From NCBI GenBank assembly GCA_028564705.1, contig JAPXFQ010002429.1, forward strand, positions 1,240,001 through 1,304,000: DNA of 64,000 bases, read 5' to 3'. Positions 48,296 to 62,181 of the stretch are shown here, piece after piece. The notes under the pieces were generated by a model. The model did not search any database, was not told the DNA's origin, and saw only the letters and a program-made list of their open reading frames with translations. Source of the stretch: Apricaphanius iberus (taxonomy: Eukaryota; Chordata; Actinopteri; Cyprinodontiformes; Aphaniidae). The translations under genes and the position numbers were made by a program. Each line of letters begins with the position of its first letter. Within the stretch, counting starts at the first letter, position 1.

Positions 48296-50769
48296 TACCA
48301 GTAATCAAATTAAAGTTACGTGTTCAAGCCACTGTACTTTAATATTTGTGCAATTCTCTAAAGGAAAAATATATATTTTGCACACGGGGTCAACGGTAGC
48401 AAAAGCAATAGGAAAACACGTAACAATAGTGGTAAATATGGTCTTACATACCTTCTATGCTTGTATGCTGCTGTCTTTTTCTGTTTTTATGTAGAGGTAG
48501 TCAGAGGAGATACTTGCAGCTGCTCAAGAATTAACTTGTAATCTAACATAGTTACTTTTAAAATAAAGTAATCAGGAAAGTAAATAAGTAACTTTTGACT
48601 TTTGAATGACGCTACAGACAGGAACTGGCAGCTTGTGTGGGTAAGAAAATGCAAATACTACCCCGGTGTGGTGGGCTATAAATACGCTCTGGGTATTTAT
48701 TTAATCACTAAAGCCCAGTGTAAAAACCTATGTTAACAAGTTTGCTTTAGAAATAAGTATTCTATGAGTGCGTGTTTCAGATGACTGCTCTGTGAAGTCG
48801 TCACAGCCGACCATTGGTTAGGTTGTTTAACCGGGCCTTGCAGTGATGAGACGTTCTTCTGGGTTTCACCAAAGCTGAGTGGCTGAAGAACTTCAGGATG
48901 TGGGAACAAATTAATCTACATGTGCAGCAAAATTCGTCCAGCGCTGGAGCGACGCAGCTTTTCGCCTATGTGTCCCCTTAAAGAAGGGAGTTGCCATATA
49001 CATGCTACGAATTCTATGAATTGCAAACCACAACTGTATGTTTTGTAATAAAGCTGTGTGCTTTGAAAATGTTTTTTTAAATCACCACTACTGTGTTTTA
49101 CAGATATCCCATCTTTGAGTAGGCTTAGGTTTTTCAGCAGCTTTCAAATTTATGCAATTTACTTATTTGGCAGCGCAAGATGTTTCTACTTTTAACAGCC
49201 AGAGCAAATGTTGCAATCAGATTTTTAAAACGTTGCTGAACCCTGATGCCAGACATAATATTGTAAAATGATTCCACCAACCAGCATGTAATGAAACTGC
49301 AAATGATAATACAAGTGTATAACTTGGACATTTTTATTGGACAGGTATAGAAAAAGTTCAGAAACAAAAGTCCAGTTGCACATGTCTGTGGGTCATGGTT
49401 TCGTCTGCAGCATCGCAGAAAGGTTTGATTGAAGGCAGATTGAAAGCATCGTGTCATCTCTACCCTCCGTACGTCGGTTTCCTGCTTCTGCTCCATCAGA
49501 AGAAGGTGTTGATCCCGCTGCAACGGATCGCAGATATTTTTTAAAGTTCTATGCTTACAGTGCCTTTAAAACATACACTAAGAATTCAAATTAAGGAATA
49601 GAAACAAATATCTCTTAGTGCTGCAGAAAACTTAAGTAGGTCATTCATATTTACAGAAACAAAAAAAAACAGCATTTGAACTAATTTGTAAAACTGATAA
49701 TAAAAAAACTGTCATACTGAATATAATATGCAGCTTAATATGTTAATATTGTGAATAAAATATACAAGCGGCATGAAATTTGCTTCTTACCGAGAGTACG
49801 AGACAGCGAGTTCAGGACTTCGGCGTTCTCCGTTTCATTGCTTCGGCCTGCAGGTGAGAGCTATCGGCTATGAACCACGATCAGCCCCGACTCCTCCTTG
49901 ATAATCTTCTCACAGCGAGCAGCTCCATCCAGCTCACAATGAATCTTCTCTTCAGCCAACAAGCTCAGAAATGCTGAAACTCAGTTTGGATCACAGCACT
50001 GGTTTTTAACGTTGTCATTGTTCTTCAGTGAACACTAAACACATCCACTCGCTGTAGCGAGGTTTCAAAATGGCGGTCGGTTTGTTGTTTAAAGACGCTG
50101 TCAAGTTACTCTCCAGTGACTCCGCCCTCCAGCCAATCAGTGACCGACAGTTGACGTTGCTTTTCAGTACCAGTTCAGTACGGATGGAACCACAGCTGAG
50201 GTGGTACGAAAAATAGTATCGGCTCGGCGCAGCTTGGAGCGGCTCAGCCAGACTTCCGCCAGTGGAGAGTAAACGGTACTGAGGATCCGAGTCGAGTTGA
50301 ATCGTACTGGTGGAGAGACGCCTTTACATTTAGCGGAACTGAAAGCGTCCCTCTGTTCAGTGGTTCTTGGTGCAGCGCCACCACAGGCAAGGAGGTTGAT
50401 ATGTTGCTCAAAATGTTTTGATTTGTTTGACAAAGTACAGTTCGAAAACGGACCGTACTAGCTAAATAAAAAAGCAACAACGTGTCACTTTTAGTTCCCA
50501 ATCGACCCAAGTCTTTTAACTATTTCAATTTAGTTTGTATTCAAAAACATAATTGCAGGTCTTTTTTTTATCAAAACATTGGAACACTAGTATATCTTTC
50601 CTATGAAAGGAATAATACAGTTAATGTGACACCGAACTAATTTCGTCCAGGATTTAGGTAAAAACACCAAAACAATTGCATGTTGCAGTTTTGTAGAAGC
50701 ATTTATTTTATACAATACAAATTGAATTATAATTTGTGTTAATTATAAGTTAAAAAAGGGGGTTGCTTG
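48296..50769. other. Intronic DNA, partly CpG-rich, possible degraded DNA transposon
   Basis: The part at about 49780-50400 is CpG- and GC-richer than its surroundings and contains GGTACGAAAAATAGTATCGG and several short GTAC-containing motifs, suggestive of a decayed DNA transposon. I could not define ends. Open frames (49134-49523 and 50164-50510, minus) have no recognised domain. Confidence 0.4.
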
Positions 50770-50965
50770 GTTGGTGACATGGTCGTTAACACTGTTGCCT
50801 GACAGCGTGAAGGTCCTGGGTTTGAATCTAAGACTGGAATATTTTTGCATGGAGTTTGCATGTTCTGTTCATGTATTCGTGGGGGTTCATACAGAGTAAA
50901 TCATAGCATGTGCATATACGTGAATGATGTCTCTTTCTATTGGGCTATACAGATTCTTGCATTTT
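50770..50965 (+). mobile_element. tRNA-derived SINE, diverged
   Basis: ACACTGTTGCCTGACAGCG, GAAGGTCCTGGGTTTGAATC (B box) and TGGAGTTTGCATGTTCT follow in the order of a widespread fish SINE. The 3' tail is decayed. Confidence 0.75.
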
Positions 50966-52027
<1,062 letters not shown>

Positions 52028-52649
52028 TTAATCTGGGTACTGACTCTGGATATATGTGCAGTAATGTAAAACAGGAGCATTTTGAATTGAATTAGAACGA
52101 CAATTTCAAATGAAAGTTGGCAGAGAAAAAAAGAATTCAGAACATCTATTGCTGTTACAGAAAAGTAGTTAGGCCCAAATTAAAAATGATACTGATTTAA
52201 CCAAGAAATTTGTTTCTGATAAAGGAAAAAAAAGCCCTGAGACAATCATCTCTAAACATAAAATAGAATAAAGGGAGTATGGGTTTAAAACATAAAATAT
52301 GTATCTGTTATTTGCATTTTGACGAAATATACCATTTAGAAAAAATTATTTGTATCCTCAATAATCAATAGGCACTTCTTTATTGGCATTATGGCAATCA
52401 AACGTTTCTTAAAGTCACTGAGAAGCTTTCAGGTTTTGAGGTATCTTAAGGATTTAGCTTTGACGAGTAAGTCAAGAATCCAGTTTGAACACTCCTAAAA
52501 TGTTATTACTAAAAGAATAAACATAATTGATATCATTAAAACAATACTTTAAAACTAAATCTGGTAGCAGCTTAAATTGTTTTGAACCTAACCATATTTT
52601 AAATTTTTTCAGTAAAATTGTTACTAAATTAAATGCAGCCTGTTAACAT
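52028..52649. other. Intronic DNA, no recognised feature
   Basis: AT-rich unique sequence. Confidence 0.4.
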
Positions 52650-52885
52650 CAGAGTTTTGAGCTTAATCATTGATTGCAGCTTGCTTTGCAATCATGAAGT
52701 TGTAGGTTCCATTCCAGTTTCTCGTTGTCACATGCAAAGTCTTTAACCACAATGTACACTCTGATATGCGTACTAATTTATGTGTGCATTGGTAAGTGCA
52801 ATTTGGTGAATGTGGCTCTAGTGCAAAGTGCTTTGAATGGTCAGTATGACTTGAAAAGTGCTCCATAAATTAATTCCTTTCACCA
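52650..52885 (+). mobile_element. tRNA-derived SINE, same family as 36653, diverged
   Basis: GCTTTGAATGGTCAGTATG and ACTTGAAAAGTGCTCCATAA match the tail of the SINE at 36653-36846. The head is decayed (GTTGTAGGTTCCATTCC as B-box region). Confidence 0.75.
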
Positions 52886-53668
52886 TTTAGCTGTCTTCAT
52901 AACGGTTTATAATGGTATAAAAGGGTGTGAATATGTCAATGACAAAATGTAGGCTTTTGGGGAATGTGATACATGATAAATGATGAGGGTATCTTTACAG
53001 AGTCGGCTTTTATATTACAAAATGAAATGAGCAGTTTATAATCAGTGGTACCTAACAGGAACAAACTTATGACGATTGTGATACTGAACATTTTAGTAGT
53101 AGTATTTCTTAATGCCACTACATCTACCATTACACCCCTGGAATTCTGATGTTATTTTAGAATTTGTCTATGAATTTTTTATGTGCTGAGTGTTTTCCTC
53201 ATCTCGCCCTTGCGTTCCCTGTTCCTTCAGGGTTCAAATGCGGTTGGTTTCCAGATCAACTGTAGGACCTCAACCTCCTGTTCCCTGACTCCCTGGTCTT
53301 CTCTACATCCACAATCACTTCACAGTATTTTCTGCTGCTCCTTCCAACCAAGTTGCAACTTGCCTTCCCACTCTCCAACCCTTACAGTATCACTTGGATT
53401 GTGCATATTAATTTATCATACCCTCTGGAGGACTTCTGGAAGTTCTGTCTCTTCAGAACATCCAACACTACCAGATCCCAACCTCCTCCATGATAAACTA
53501 TAAGTAACAGCACAACAAAATACCTCTCAATGTTAGTTAGATACTTCCGGCGCCAATCTGAGCTGGCAGCCAGTGTCAACACCTCCAACCTGACAGAGTC
53601 TTTTTTTATCTTAAATATATGTTATTGTTTTTTGATGTTGTTGTGTTACGTATTTTTGTTGTTCTGTT
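52886..53668. other. Intronic DNA, no recognised feature
   Basis: No gene or clear repeat end was recognised; part may be a 5' extension of the LINE that follows. Confidence 0.35.
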
Positions 53669-54945
53669 ATGGACTGCTTTTGCACACCATGGATGCCAGA
53701 AATCTGCGGACAATTGTATGCTTTTTCACACTTTTTATGGCATCTGTTAGAATATGTGGAGGCCCAATGTCCCATTGTTTACAGCAGAGATCAGCTGTTA
53801 GCCCTCAGTACCTTTGTTGTTCTGCTTTCCACGGAGCAAGCCAACATCCCTGGCAAGGTGAGGGGGAAGAGATGAGGTACTCGGACCGGGATCGGGCGAC
53901 GAAGTAAGGTTAGGAGGTACAGGCCAGCGATTCCATTTGTTATTACAGGGAACGTGAGATCTCTCCCCAATGAAGTGTACTAACTGCCGGCTCAAATCTA
54001 AGATGTGGATGGTTTTCATCTGTTCCGGGCCGACAGAAAAACGAAGAGGAGTTAAGAAGAGAGGAGGGGGCCTGGCTGTGTTTGTGAACGATAGATGATG
54101 TAGGGGATTTATCTAATAAAGAGATACTTTGCTGTAAGGACATTGAGCTAGTGTTTTTCTAACAACAAGCCATGGATAAATCCTGAAATAAAGACTCTCT
54201 TCAAGGAGAAGAAGACAGTCTTTAGATCTGGAGACACACCGAAACTAAAAGTTGTCTAGAAGAAGCTGAAATGGAAGAGAAGGCAAAGGAAGGAAAACTA
54301 CAGGAGGAAGATGGAGGAGCAGCTGTATCGGGACAATATCAGAGGGGTTTTGAACGGCCTGAAGACAATCTCAGAACGAAAACTAGATCTGGATCATGTG
54401 CAGGTGGTGGAAAACAGATGGACTGTGGCCAAAATAATCCTTCACCTTCAGTGACAGACTGCTGTATCCTAGACGCATGAAGGAGTGTTTCCACAGGTCT
54501 TTCTTCCCTGCATCTGTCAGATTGTACAATCAACACTGTTCCAAACAAACAGATGTTTACATCAGCGTTGTAAATTGCACGAATCAACCGAACCACACCA
54601 CTACTGCTATAATTTACACATTGTTTTTCACAGACTTTATATACTAACTTGCTGGAAGTTACATGTTTACTTTTTATGTACATGTACAATGCACAATCTG
54701 TACTTTTCTAACTTTTCTAAATATTCTTATTATTTGCACACTACAACCTGGGTTTACCACTTTATCACTGTACAGTACTCTGTTTTTGTTACTATTGTAC
54801 ATAATGTAAATATTTTTTTCTTGTGTAAAAATAGTGTGTTTCTGTTCTATTCTGTGTCCTGTTCTGTTTGTATATGTTTTTTTAGCTGCTGTTACGACCA
54901 AAATTCTGCATGTGTGATAATCAAAGAATTATTCCTAAATTTCAC
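53669..54945 (+). mobile_element. Non-LTR retrotransposon, internally deleted and degraded
   Basis: Three LINE pieces occur in order. First, an N-terminal ORF2 part with YSRDQLLAL (about 53779-53805) and GNVRSLPNEVY (about 53949), followed by DGFHLFRADR, the endonuclease start. Second, NKPWINPEIKTLFKEKKTVF (from about 54165) with EEQLYRDNIRGVLNGLKTIS, the linker before the reverse transcriptase. Third, from about 54508, the 3' untranslated region shared with 17465-17905. Most of the endonuclease and all of the reverse transcriptase are missing, and stops interrupt the rest. The clade is not assigned. Confidence 0.78.
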
Positions 54946-56462
54946 TTGTGCTTCTCTCTTCCTCAGACTTTGCAGAATCCTGAGACCAGAACGCATGATC
55001 TGTGTACGCAAACTTGATTTATTGTAAAGAAGTGTCTGCTTACCTTACCCTGTATTTTGCATACGATCTGCATGTGGGTCAGGAAGTTACCCGGTGCAAC
55101 TTCACAACAACTCAACAGCTATTAGCAGCAACTAATTCATTTGATGCATACAATCTGACTTTAATATTTAATGAAACATAGACTAGCACAAACATACACA
55201 CTACAAACACCATTTTATATAAATGTAGCTGAAGAATGAAACTTTCTCTACAGATTATAATGATGTTTTATAATCCGTCAAATAATCTCTTTTAAATCTA
55301 TAGCAATCTGATAGTTCTTGAACAATGTTAAAATACACTGGTTGGTGATATCCAAAATGTTTTTCCCATAATTTGTGTAAGAGGCGAAATGCTACATTTT
55401 AACTTAATCAAAACAATCTACCTCATTATTTTTTTTTTGTCTTTGTAGCTAGCAAGGATAACCAAAAAAATGGTTGGACACACTAGATGTGACGTGTGCT
55501 ATTCCAATATCTTAATATGAGTTACGGATGACCAATGCTCCCATTTGTCAAAACAGACGATATCACACCTTCTTCTGGTTTGGAGCCCTGTGGTTTTCTA
55601 GTGAGATCTCAGCTGTCTACTGAGCGCACGTTGGTTATATGCACTGTGATTTCAGATGTTTATTACAAATGTTAATGGGATGGTCTCAATCTTTGGTGCC
55701 TCAAGAGGATTTAGTCAGTCTTCTGGCATAGAATTCGATATTTATCCAAGAATGTTTAACAAAACGTTCCTTCGTAACCGTATCAGTTTTTATATAATAA
55801 AACCCTATAAAGAACAATGCTGTTTTACTGATTGTTTTAAGGTGCATAGAGCTCCACGGCAAAATCTGGTGGGGCATGGGCCTACTGACCCCAAATCCAG
55901 TATGCCAAAGGTTCAAACCATTTATGTCAACAACTAGTAACAGATGCATTTACATATTTTTGTCAAATTAATTTTAAAATCAATCTAAAATAAGTGCTAA
56001 TTTACAAAAAATAATGCATTTTGGGTTTGCCGATAAACAGTTGTGAACCCTACGTCTCATATTTATATACTAAAAGACTATAAAACATGCCTTTATTATA
56101 AGATGTCAGACAGCAACACAGTGTTATTAGCTATACAGTTTTTGGGTTACATGAAAATACTGGACACACACCCTCAAACACAGACTGAATCGCCGGCTGC
56201 AGCCATGTCCAGACCAGGAATTAGCCAGGCTGATTGGTGAGTGACACCTAGAATTGAATTTCCCTGTCGTGAGGACCCGAAGGACTCCGATGAAAACACA
56301 CAAACACACACCCAAAAACCCCTGCAGTAGGTTTTTCCGACACACACAAATGAGAAAAGGCTTACACAAACTGAAACATGCACACTGATCAGCATGAACA
56401 ATTGTTGAATAATTGCTGGCACAGTCATACACATAAATTCTCCCAGCTTTTCTTCTCTCCTC

Positions 56463-56466
<4 letters not shown>
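54946..56466. other. Intronic DNA, no recognised gene
   Basis: AT-rich sequence; no domain, terminus or RNA gene could be supported. Confidence 0.4.

Positions 56467-56500
<34 letters not shown>
56467..56500. repeat. (CT)17 microsatellite
   Basis: A 34-base uninterrupted CT run. Confidence 0.95.
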
Positions 56501-56504
<4 letters not shown>

Positions 56505-56859
56505 GCACACTCACATTTCTATCCCTCTATTCCCACAAGTCCCTGCTTTCCAATTTACTGCCAAAGCTTTTTCTTCAGAAGCAGCAACAATACGAATCTC
56601 ATCTGGAAACTCCAACCAAAACAAAAAGTTAGACAAAGACCTTCATTATACAGCAGCCTGTTAGATGTGATTTGAATGCTGACGATTGAAATGACAGCAA
56701 TGAAGCCAGGCAAGAAGCAACTCCCAGTACTGGGATTGGAGATAATTAGGAAAGGGAGTTCTGTATCAGTATTTATGTGATTCATGTATGATAGACATAT
56801 TTATATTTTTTTCATCTTATCATGACCACTAAATGTTTTGATAGCTACACTCCTCTTAT

Positions 56860-57165
56860 ACAATGGGAGAAAAAAGTATTTGTCAGCCACAGACTGTGGA
56901 AGGTGTCCAACTTAAAAAGATGAGAGAGGTCTGTAATTTTCACCATAGGTACACTTTCAGTCACATTGTATGATTTTTAAAGGAATCATTTGTATAAATG
57001 TGTAGAAAATAAGTATGAAGCACCCACAAATAAGCAGGAATTCTGTCTATCACAGCCCTATTATGTATTTTTTAAGCTCTTATACTAATTATCCCTGTTT
57101 GAACTCATTATCTGTGTAAAAGATACCTATCTGCAACTTCAATTCATTTGAAACGTCTGAGCCAC
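56860..57165 (+). mobile_element. Tc1/mariner left-end fragment (TACARTGGGAG type)
   Basis: TACAATGGGAGAAAAAAGTA, GAGGTCTGTAATTTTCACC, ATAGGTACACTTTCAGT, TCACATTGTATGATTTTTAA and TTGAACTCATTATCTGTGTA follow in the order of a common fish Tc1 5' leader. The transposase is absent. Confidence 0.72.
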
Positions 57166-57679
57166 CTATTTCTCCTTAAAGGTCCTCTTCAAAGAGCCAG
57201 AACTTTAGAACATTTAGTCCAAATTTTAACACTTTGGCTTGAATAAAATAAAAACAAGAAAATAGCCACTGGTGTTAAGTTTTATCACAAAAGAAGAAAT
57301 GTAAACATGTGAATGGTGCTGCAAGTAAAAATGGTGCAAAATACAATCTAAGGAGATAAAGCATATAAAAACCATGTTGTTAAGAAGAAAAAAAACTTTT
57401 TTTTCAGACCTCATCTTCGGAGAATGTCCAACAATTGGTTTTGAATGAGGAAAATAGTTGCTAAAGATGATCAATGGGTAAAAATAGGTAGTCATGCAAA
57501 CAGCTAGAATTTCTTGGAAACATATTCATACTTTGTATTTTTATGTTTTCTTATTTGCTTAAAGTGTGAAAGTCCAATATTTATGAAAAAATAGCATGAA
57601 GTGTGTCGCGCATTAATATTCAGCATCCTGATGTATTTAGCACCATCTAACTCTGACTTTCCTTGTCTATGCAAAGGAA

Positions 57680-58061
57680 AATCATCTTCACAACATACTG
57701 CTATCACCATGCTTCACATGTGTGCCCCTGATACGGCTTCTGACAAACTGAGAACATTTTACAACGTTTGTGTTTTCTTCTTGACACATTTGTTGACTGC
57801 ATCACCAACAGTTTTCCTATCAAAAGAGACTTCCACCTGATTAGTGGATCTCCACAGCATCCCAAATGCTCACCGTGTCTGGCCTCAGTTTAGTTGGACG
57901 ACCATGTCTCCTTAGCGTTGCAAAGAATTATAACTCTTTCCATTTTCTGATAGATTTGAGATTTCAGATGTTCAAAGCTTCATATTTTTTTTCACCCACC
58001 TCTGCTTTAAACTCCCACAAAACCTTATCCCTGACGTGTCTAGTGTGTTTCTTCATCTTTA
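57680..58061 (-). pseudogene. Tc1/mariner transposase relic, N-terminal half, antisense
   Basis: On the minus strand the frame from 58061 begins MKKHTRHVRDKVLWEFKAEV. SIRKWKEL and RRHGRPTKL follow, after in-frame stops: the helix-turn-helix and GRPxKL linker of a Tc1 transposase. Downstream, near 57700-57760, a PTVKHGGG-like block (HTCEAWW) remains. The catalytic core is mostly lost. It is from a different subfamily to the left end at 56860, whose orientation is opposite. Confidence 0.75.
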
Positions 58062-59595
58062 TGTTGCTTTTAGTTCACTAATTATATCTCTGAGGCTTTC
58101 ACAGAATGGTTAGGTTTACCAATTAGGTGACCATGAGACTTAAAACTTACAAAATTACAAAAACAAATACATCAGATTTTCAAACTATGCACTTCCAGAT
58201 AAAAAAAAAATCTTACTGCAGAAGTAAAAAAAAAAAAAGATTAAAAACTCAAAAAACAAGACCACACCATATTTATTTACACATTTGGAAGCAGCATTGA
58301 GTTTAGACTGTCAACTCAGCAAACACTTCCTTTTCCTCCAGCTGTGAACCAACATCTAACTGACTCTCTAGGGACCCAAGAGGCAGAGGGCAGGAACGAG
58401 AAAAGAGAGGGGTGTGAGTGTTCAAACACTATAGCTACACCATGTGTAGACAGACCCCTCAACCGTAGTAAATTATCCTCTCATTTTCAAGATTCAGCTT
58501 TCCCTTGCTCCATCTTGAATTTTTTTTTCACCTCAAGCCCTTCTCAAAGTCTTGTTTCTTACTGTGTTTCTCCAATTCTATGTACAGAATGGAGTCCTGT
58601 TGTTCCCAATGCCAAGCCAAGAGCTTTAGCAGGAATGGAATAACTGTATAAGACTACAACTCTATGTGAGTTTACTTGAACTAAAATTTCTTAGCATCCC
58701 AAGATGTTATCGATATAATCAAATACACAACTGGCAATAGTAAAAATTTTACTCTTTGTTCCCACTCATACATTTTGTCTTTCAGGTTGTTTTTGACGAA
58801 GGTGTTTTGTTTAAAAAGGCGGTGCAAAGATTTTTCCGTTTTTTGTTTTTTCTTTAAAGATGGCCCTGGTAGACTTGAGTTACAATGTTTCTTTTTCTGT
58901 TTTAGAGGAGGAAAAGGGCAGGGAGAAAAGCTATGCAGCAAAGGTCCTGAGGTTGGGACATGAAACTTGGATGGCTGCTTTCAGGACCAACAGCCTCCAT
59001 ATACGTTTTCAGTCACAGCATATAAAATAAAATCTATGTATTTCATTTCTGGTACAAGTTGCAAGTTATCTTTTTTTACACTAAAACTCAATGGATTTAA
59101 GTCTTACTCTGTATGGATCCATCAAAACTTTAGGTATTTAAAAAGCTATATGAACTGTCAAATGTCTGTATAGCACTGACTTTCTTCAGTTGTTTTCTTT
59201 GGTTGTCATGTTCTTGGGCACGTACGAATGGACAAGGAAGTGCATTCTGTCAAATTACATTCTAAAGTTGCATATTAAAACATAGGTAATAAATAATTGA
59301 TTCAAAGATTATTGAACTTGTATATGTATAATATCATAACATAATGAATCCAAGTGCAATAGTTAATAGTGGGTGTATGGATACTTAAATGTTATTAAAG
59401 TAAATAACCAAAAATAAAAAAAAGGCAAAAATAAAAATTGTTAAAAATATATGAAGCAAACCGGCGATAACAAAAGTATCATGCCCACCTGCGGTGATTC
59501 TTTTGAATCATTAGAAAAAAAGAAAGTTTTTACCTGTTTTCTGATATTATATTCACTTATATGGAATCTACTACCATTGATTTATCAGTAGTTGC
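58062..59595. other. Intronic DNA, no recognised gene
   Basis: AT-rich sequence with A-runs near 58201-58240. Nothing else could be supported. Confidence 0.4.
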
Positions 59596-60065
59596 ATTTA
59601 CATGTGCAACATGTCTTTAATCTGATCATTGATCGGTTTAGAATTAGCCTGTGGACATGGCCCTGAAAACATCTATCCGATTATGACAAGCGCTCATACA
59701 GTATACGCTACACATTCGATCGGATTAAATCATCTTGACATGCGCAGAACCATCTGAAATACCGGAAACGGCCATAGAAGAAGAATCAGCAGACTTCCGT
59801 TGTAAACAAACATGGTTGTGTTCATTTAAAATGGAGCGGTACGTACTATGCCTACTTTTATTTTTTCTGGAAACAATTTTACATTTACAAGCCAAACAGT
59901 ATAAACTATTTCAGTTTTGTTTCACGCCCTCCATGCTTTCATCCAGCTTCCGTCAACGTAAGGTACGTCAATGCATGATGAAACAGTAATGACCTACATT
60001 CAGAATAAAAGTTTAAATGTGGAGCGATCGGATTAACTATCGGCATAACCCACATGTCTCAAGCG
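59596..60065. mobile_element. Possible MITE (TTACATG-type ends)
   Basis: TTGCATTTACATGTGCAAC with TCTGATC motifs on the left, and GATCGGATTAACTATCGGC with CCCACATGTC on the right, look like decayed inverted ends of a fish MITE. GATCGGATTAAA and GACATGCGCAGA lie inside. Boundaries are uncertain. Confidence 0.35.
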
Positions 60066-60456
60066 GAATGAGATTTTGATCCAAATGAGTGTAATTGGGT
60101 CAGAGTCTTTCAAAAGTAATTATCTCCAAGTTCTACATAAAAGGACTGGTAGTATGTGTCTGCAGACACTGAACCCCCTCTAGCCATATTGTATCATTTT
60201 CGTGAAATTTTCTTCTGTTTGGAGCATTTTTCGCTTTCAACCTTCAAGTAGAGTTTGTGTTACCAGCAGCCAATAACAATGAAATGTGGAGGAAGTGTGG
60301 AATAATTGATAATGGCAGATTTCTGTAGAAAAATTTAAATCACAGAATCCAATGCACAATTACAAAACACAGCAGCTCCAGGAAAGGGCATTTAAGGCTG
60401 CCTCTAAAATTAAATCAATCTGTGCTTATAGATCACTGCTGATGTGCCCAAGTTAT

Positions 60457-61265
60457 GGTGCTTACACACCAAACGCGATATATGCAACCAAAAAGCGTGG
60501 ACGCCCTTAGCTGGGGCACCTTGAAGCACCTTGAAGCGTGTCCAAAGCGAACCGCCTGCAGCTTTAAATATGCCATTTCCACGCGCGTGAAGCGGAAATA
60601 TGGAAGTTTCCTGGCCGGGACCGCTCCACTGGCCTACTCCTCCCTCCCTCCCTCCTTCCCCCGACCCGAACTCCCAGTGCCCTCTGGTCTATGAGCTGAC
60701 AACGTTAAATGTCGGGACCGCTTCTGCGGGGGTAGACCCAGTCGAGCAGCGACGGAAGGATCAGTAAACACCCCGGCTCCTCGCCCACTTTGTCCCGTGG
60801 AGGTCCAAGCTTTGCCCTGCCGCCACACCAAATACCAAGCCGAGCGGCTGTTCATCTGTCTGCTGTTAGTAAACGTTTATATGTGAGCGGCGCGGGACCA
60901 GGTCTGGGTGTCCGGGTGAGGGAGCTGTTTTGTGGCCACAACGGCTCTTTTAAGAGCCACCCACAAGCCTCTTAAAAGCATCTCTGTCTATAGCTTTTTT
61001 TTTATTTTTATTCCTGTCTCAGTATAGAAAACAGCTGGTGTCATGTAGCTTGGGGTAATTAGCCACGGTGTTAATCAGTTTATATGTCCTGCTGATGCAG
61101 TGACTACATTCAGTCACAACATCACTGACACCTGTCAGCTGATTGGTGCAAATCTGCTTCTGAGGTGTCGCGGGATCCCCAGTTGCGCTTCTTCACGCTC
61201 CTCCATTGACTTTGCATGTAAACCAGACTCTCTGGTTGTGTCTACTGATTTGGTGTGTAAGCACC
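60457..61265. mobile_element. PIF/Harbinger-like element, GC-rich, 809 bp
   Basis: The ends GGTGCTTACACACCAAA are perfect 17-bp inverted repeats (60457-60473 and 61249-61265). TTA occurs one base outside the left and two bases outside the right junction. CACGCGCGTGAAGCGG and CCATTGACTTTGCATGTAAA are family-typical. There is no transposase; the GC-rich centre is distinct from the surrounding intron. Confidence 0.75.
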
Positions 61266-62173
61266 CGTTAATGATATCAGAGTACTTTTCACTAAGGATC
61301 TCTCCTGGCCAAAACCCTCAACAGAAAATGCACTTTCTGTGAAAAACACATTTTAGGGTGGTGGTGCTGAAGCATCCTGACGAGGCTTCTTTACATCTTG
61401 CTATAGAAAGTGACAGTAAGACTTTGGAATGCAAGATACTACCTAAAAAAAGCCCTCCATTCTTTATTATGTATCCCTCACATGTCTTTTTTTCAGCCTT
61501 AATAGAAGATGACATCACTTACAAATACAGCCCAAATATGCAACACCTCAGTCCAGCATCATGCTCTTCATTGTTTTTTTATGCTTTTTTTGTTCGAGAC
61601 AGAACAAGTTGAACTTTGTGAGGCGAATAAACCAGGGAACAAACATGGTTCAGATAAAAACTATCCGTTGCACATGGATTTTATCTGCAAAATCCCAGAC
61701 TTCGGAACAGCAGTCGGCTTTAAAAAGCGTGACACTGCACCGATAGTGTCAGTCTGGCAGGTTATAATCAAAACTGTGGAGATGGCTTTGCCTCCTCCAT
61801 GGGATAAGGTGCATAAAAAGGAGGGCAGACAATATTTTAAAGAGAAATCTGCAAAGCAACACTTTTACTGTCAGACACAAATTACTACAGATATTTTAGG
61901 CTGCATTATTAAATTATTACTGCTATGTGCCAAGACACGACAAAGGGGAAATTCTTGTATTCCATATATTCTTATTGTTATCAAGGTAAAATACCACACT
62001 GAGCTACTAATATATGCACTAACTTGTCATTTAACTACTCTTCATTTTAACATCAAATGGGGTTATTTCCTTAAGGGAACCCTTTCAAACCATTAAAAGC
62101 ATCTCTTCTGTGAAGCATCTTTTATGCAAATGCCGTATAACAACTTGGCACTTTAACGGCGTAAATACAGAAG
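61266..62173. other. Intronic DNA beside the sgcz exon, no recognised gene
   Basis: A 195-codon frame (61509-62096, plus) has no recognised domain, AT-rich codons and no splice or promoter support, and is treated as chance. Confidence 0.45.
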
Positions 62174-62181
62174 CCTCTTAC
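62174..62181 (-). other. Splice donor of the sgcz exon
   Basis: Minus-strand GTAAGAGG follows CCG, so the exon ends in phase 0 at 62182. It is a near-consensus vertebrate donor. The open frame that continues past it (VRGFCIYAV then on to a stop) is intron read-through. Confidence 0.85.

Noticed and set aside
49134..49523. 129-codon open frame on the minus strand
   Set aside because: No domain recognised; it adjoins a probable degraded transposon and may be chance.
61509..62096. 195-codon open frame on the plus strand next to the exon
   Set aside because: No recognised domain, motif or splice support; likely chance.
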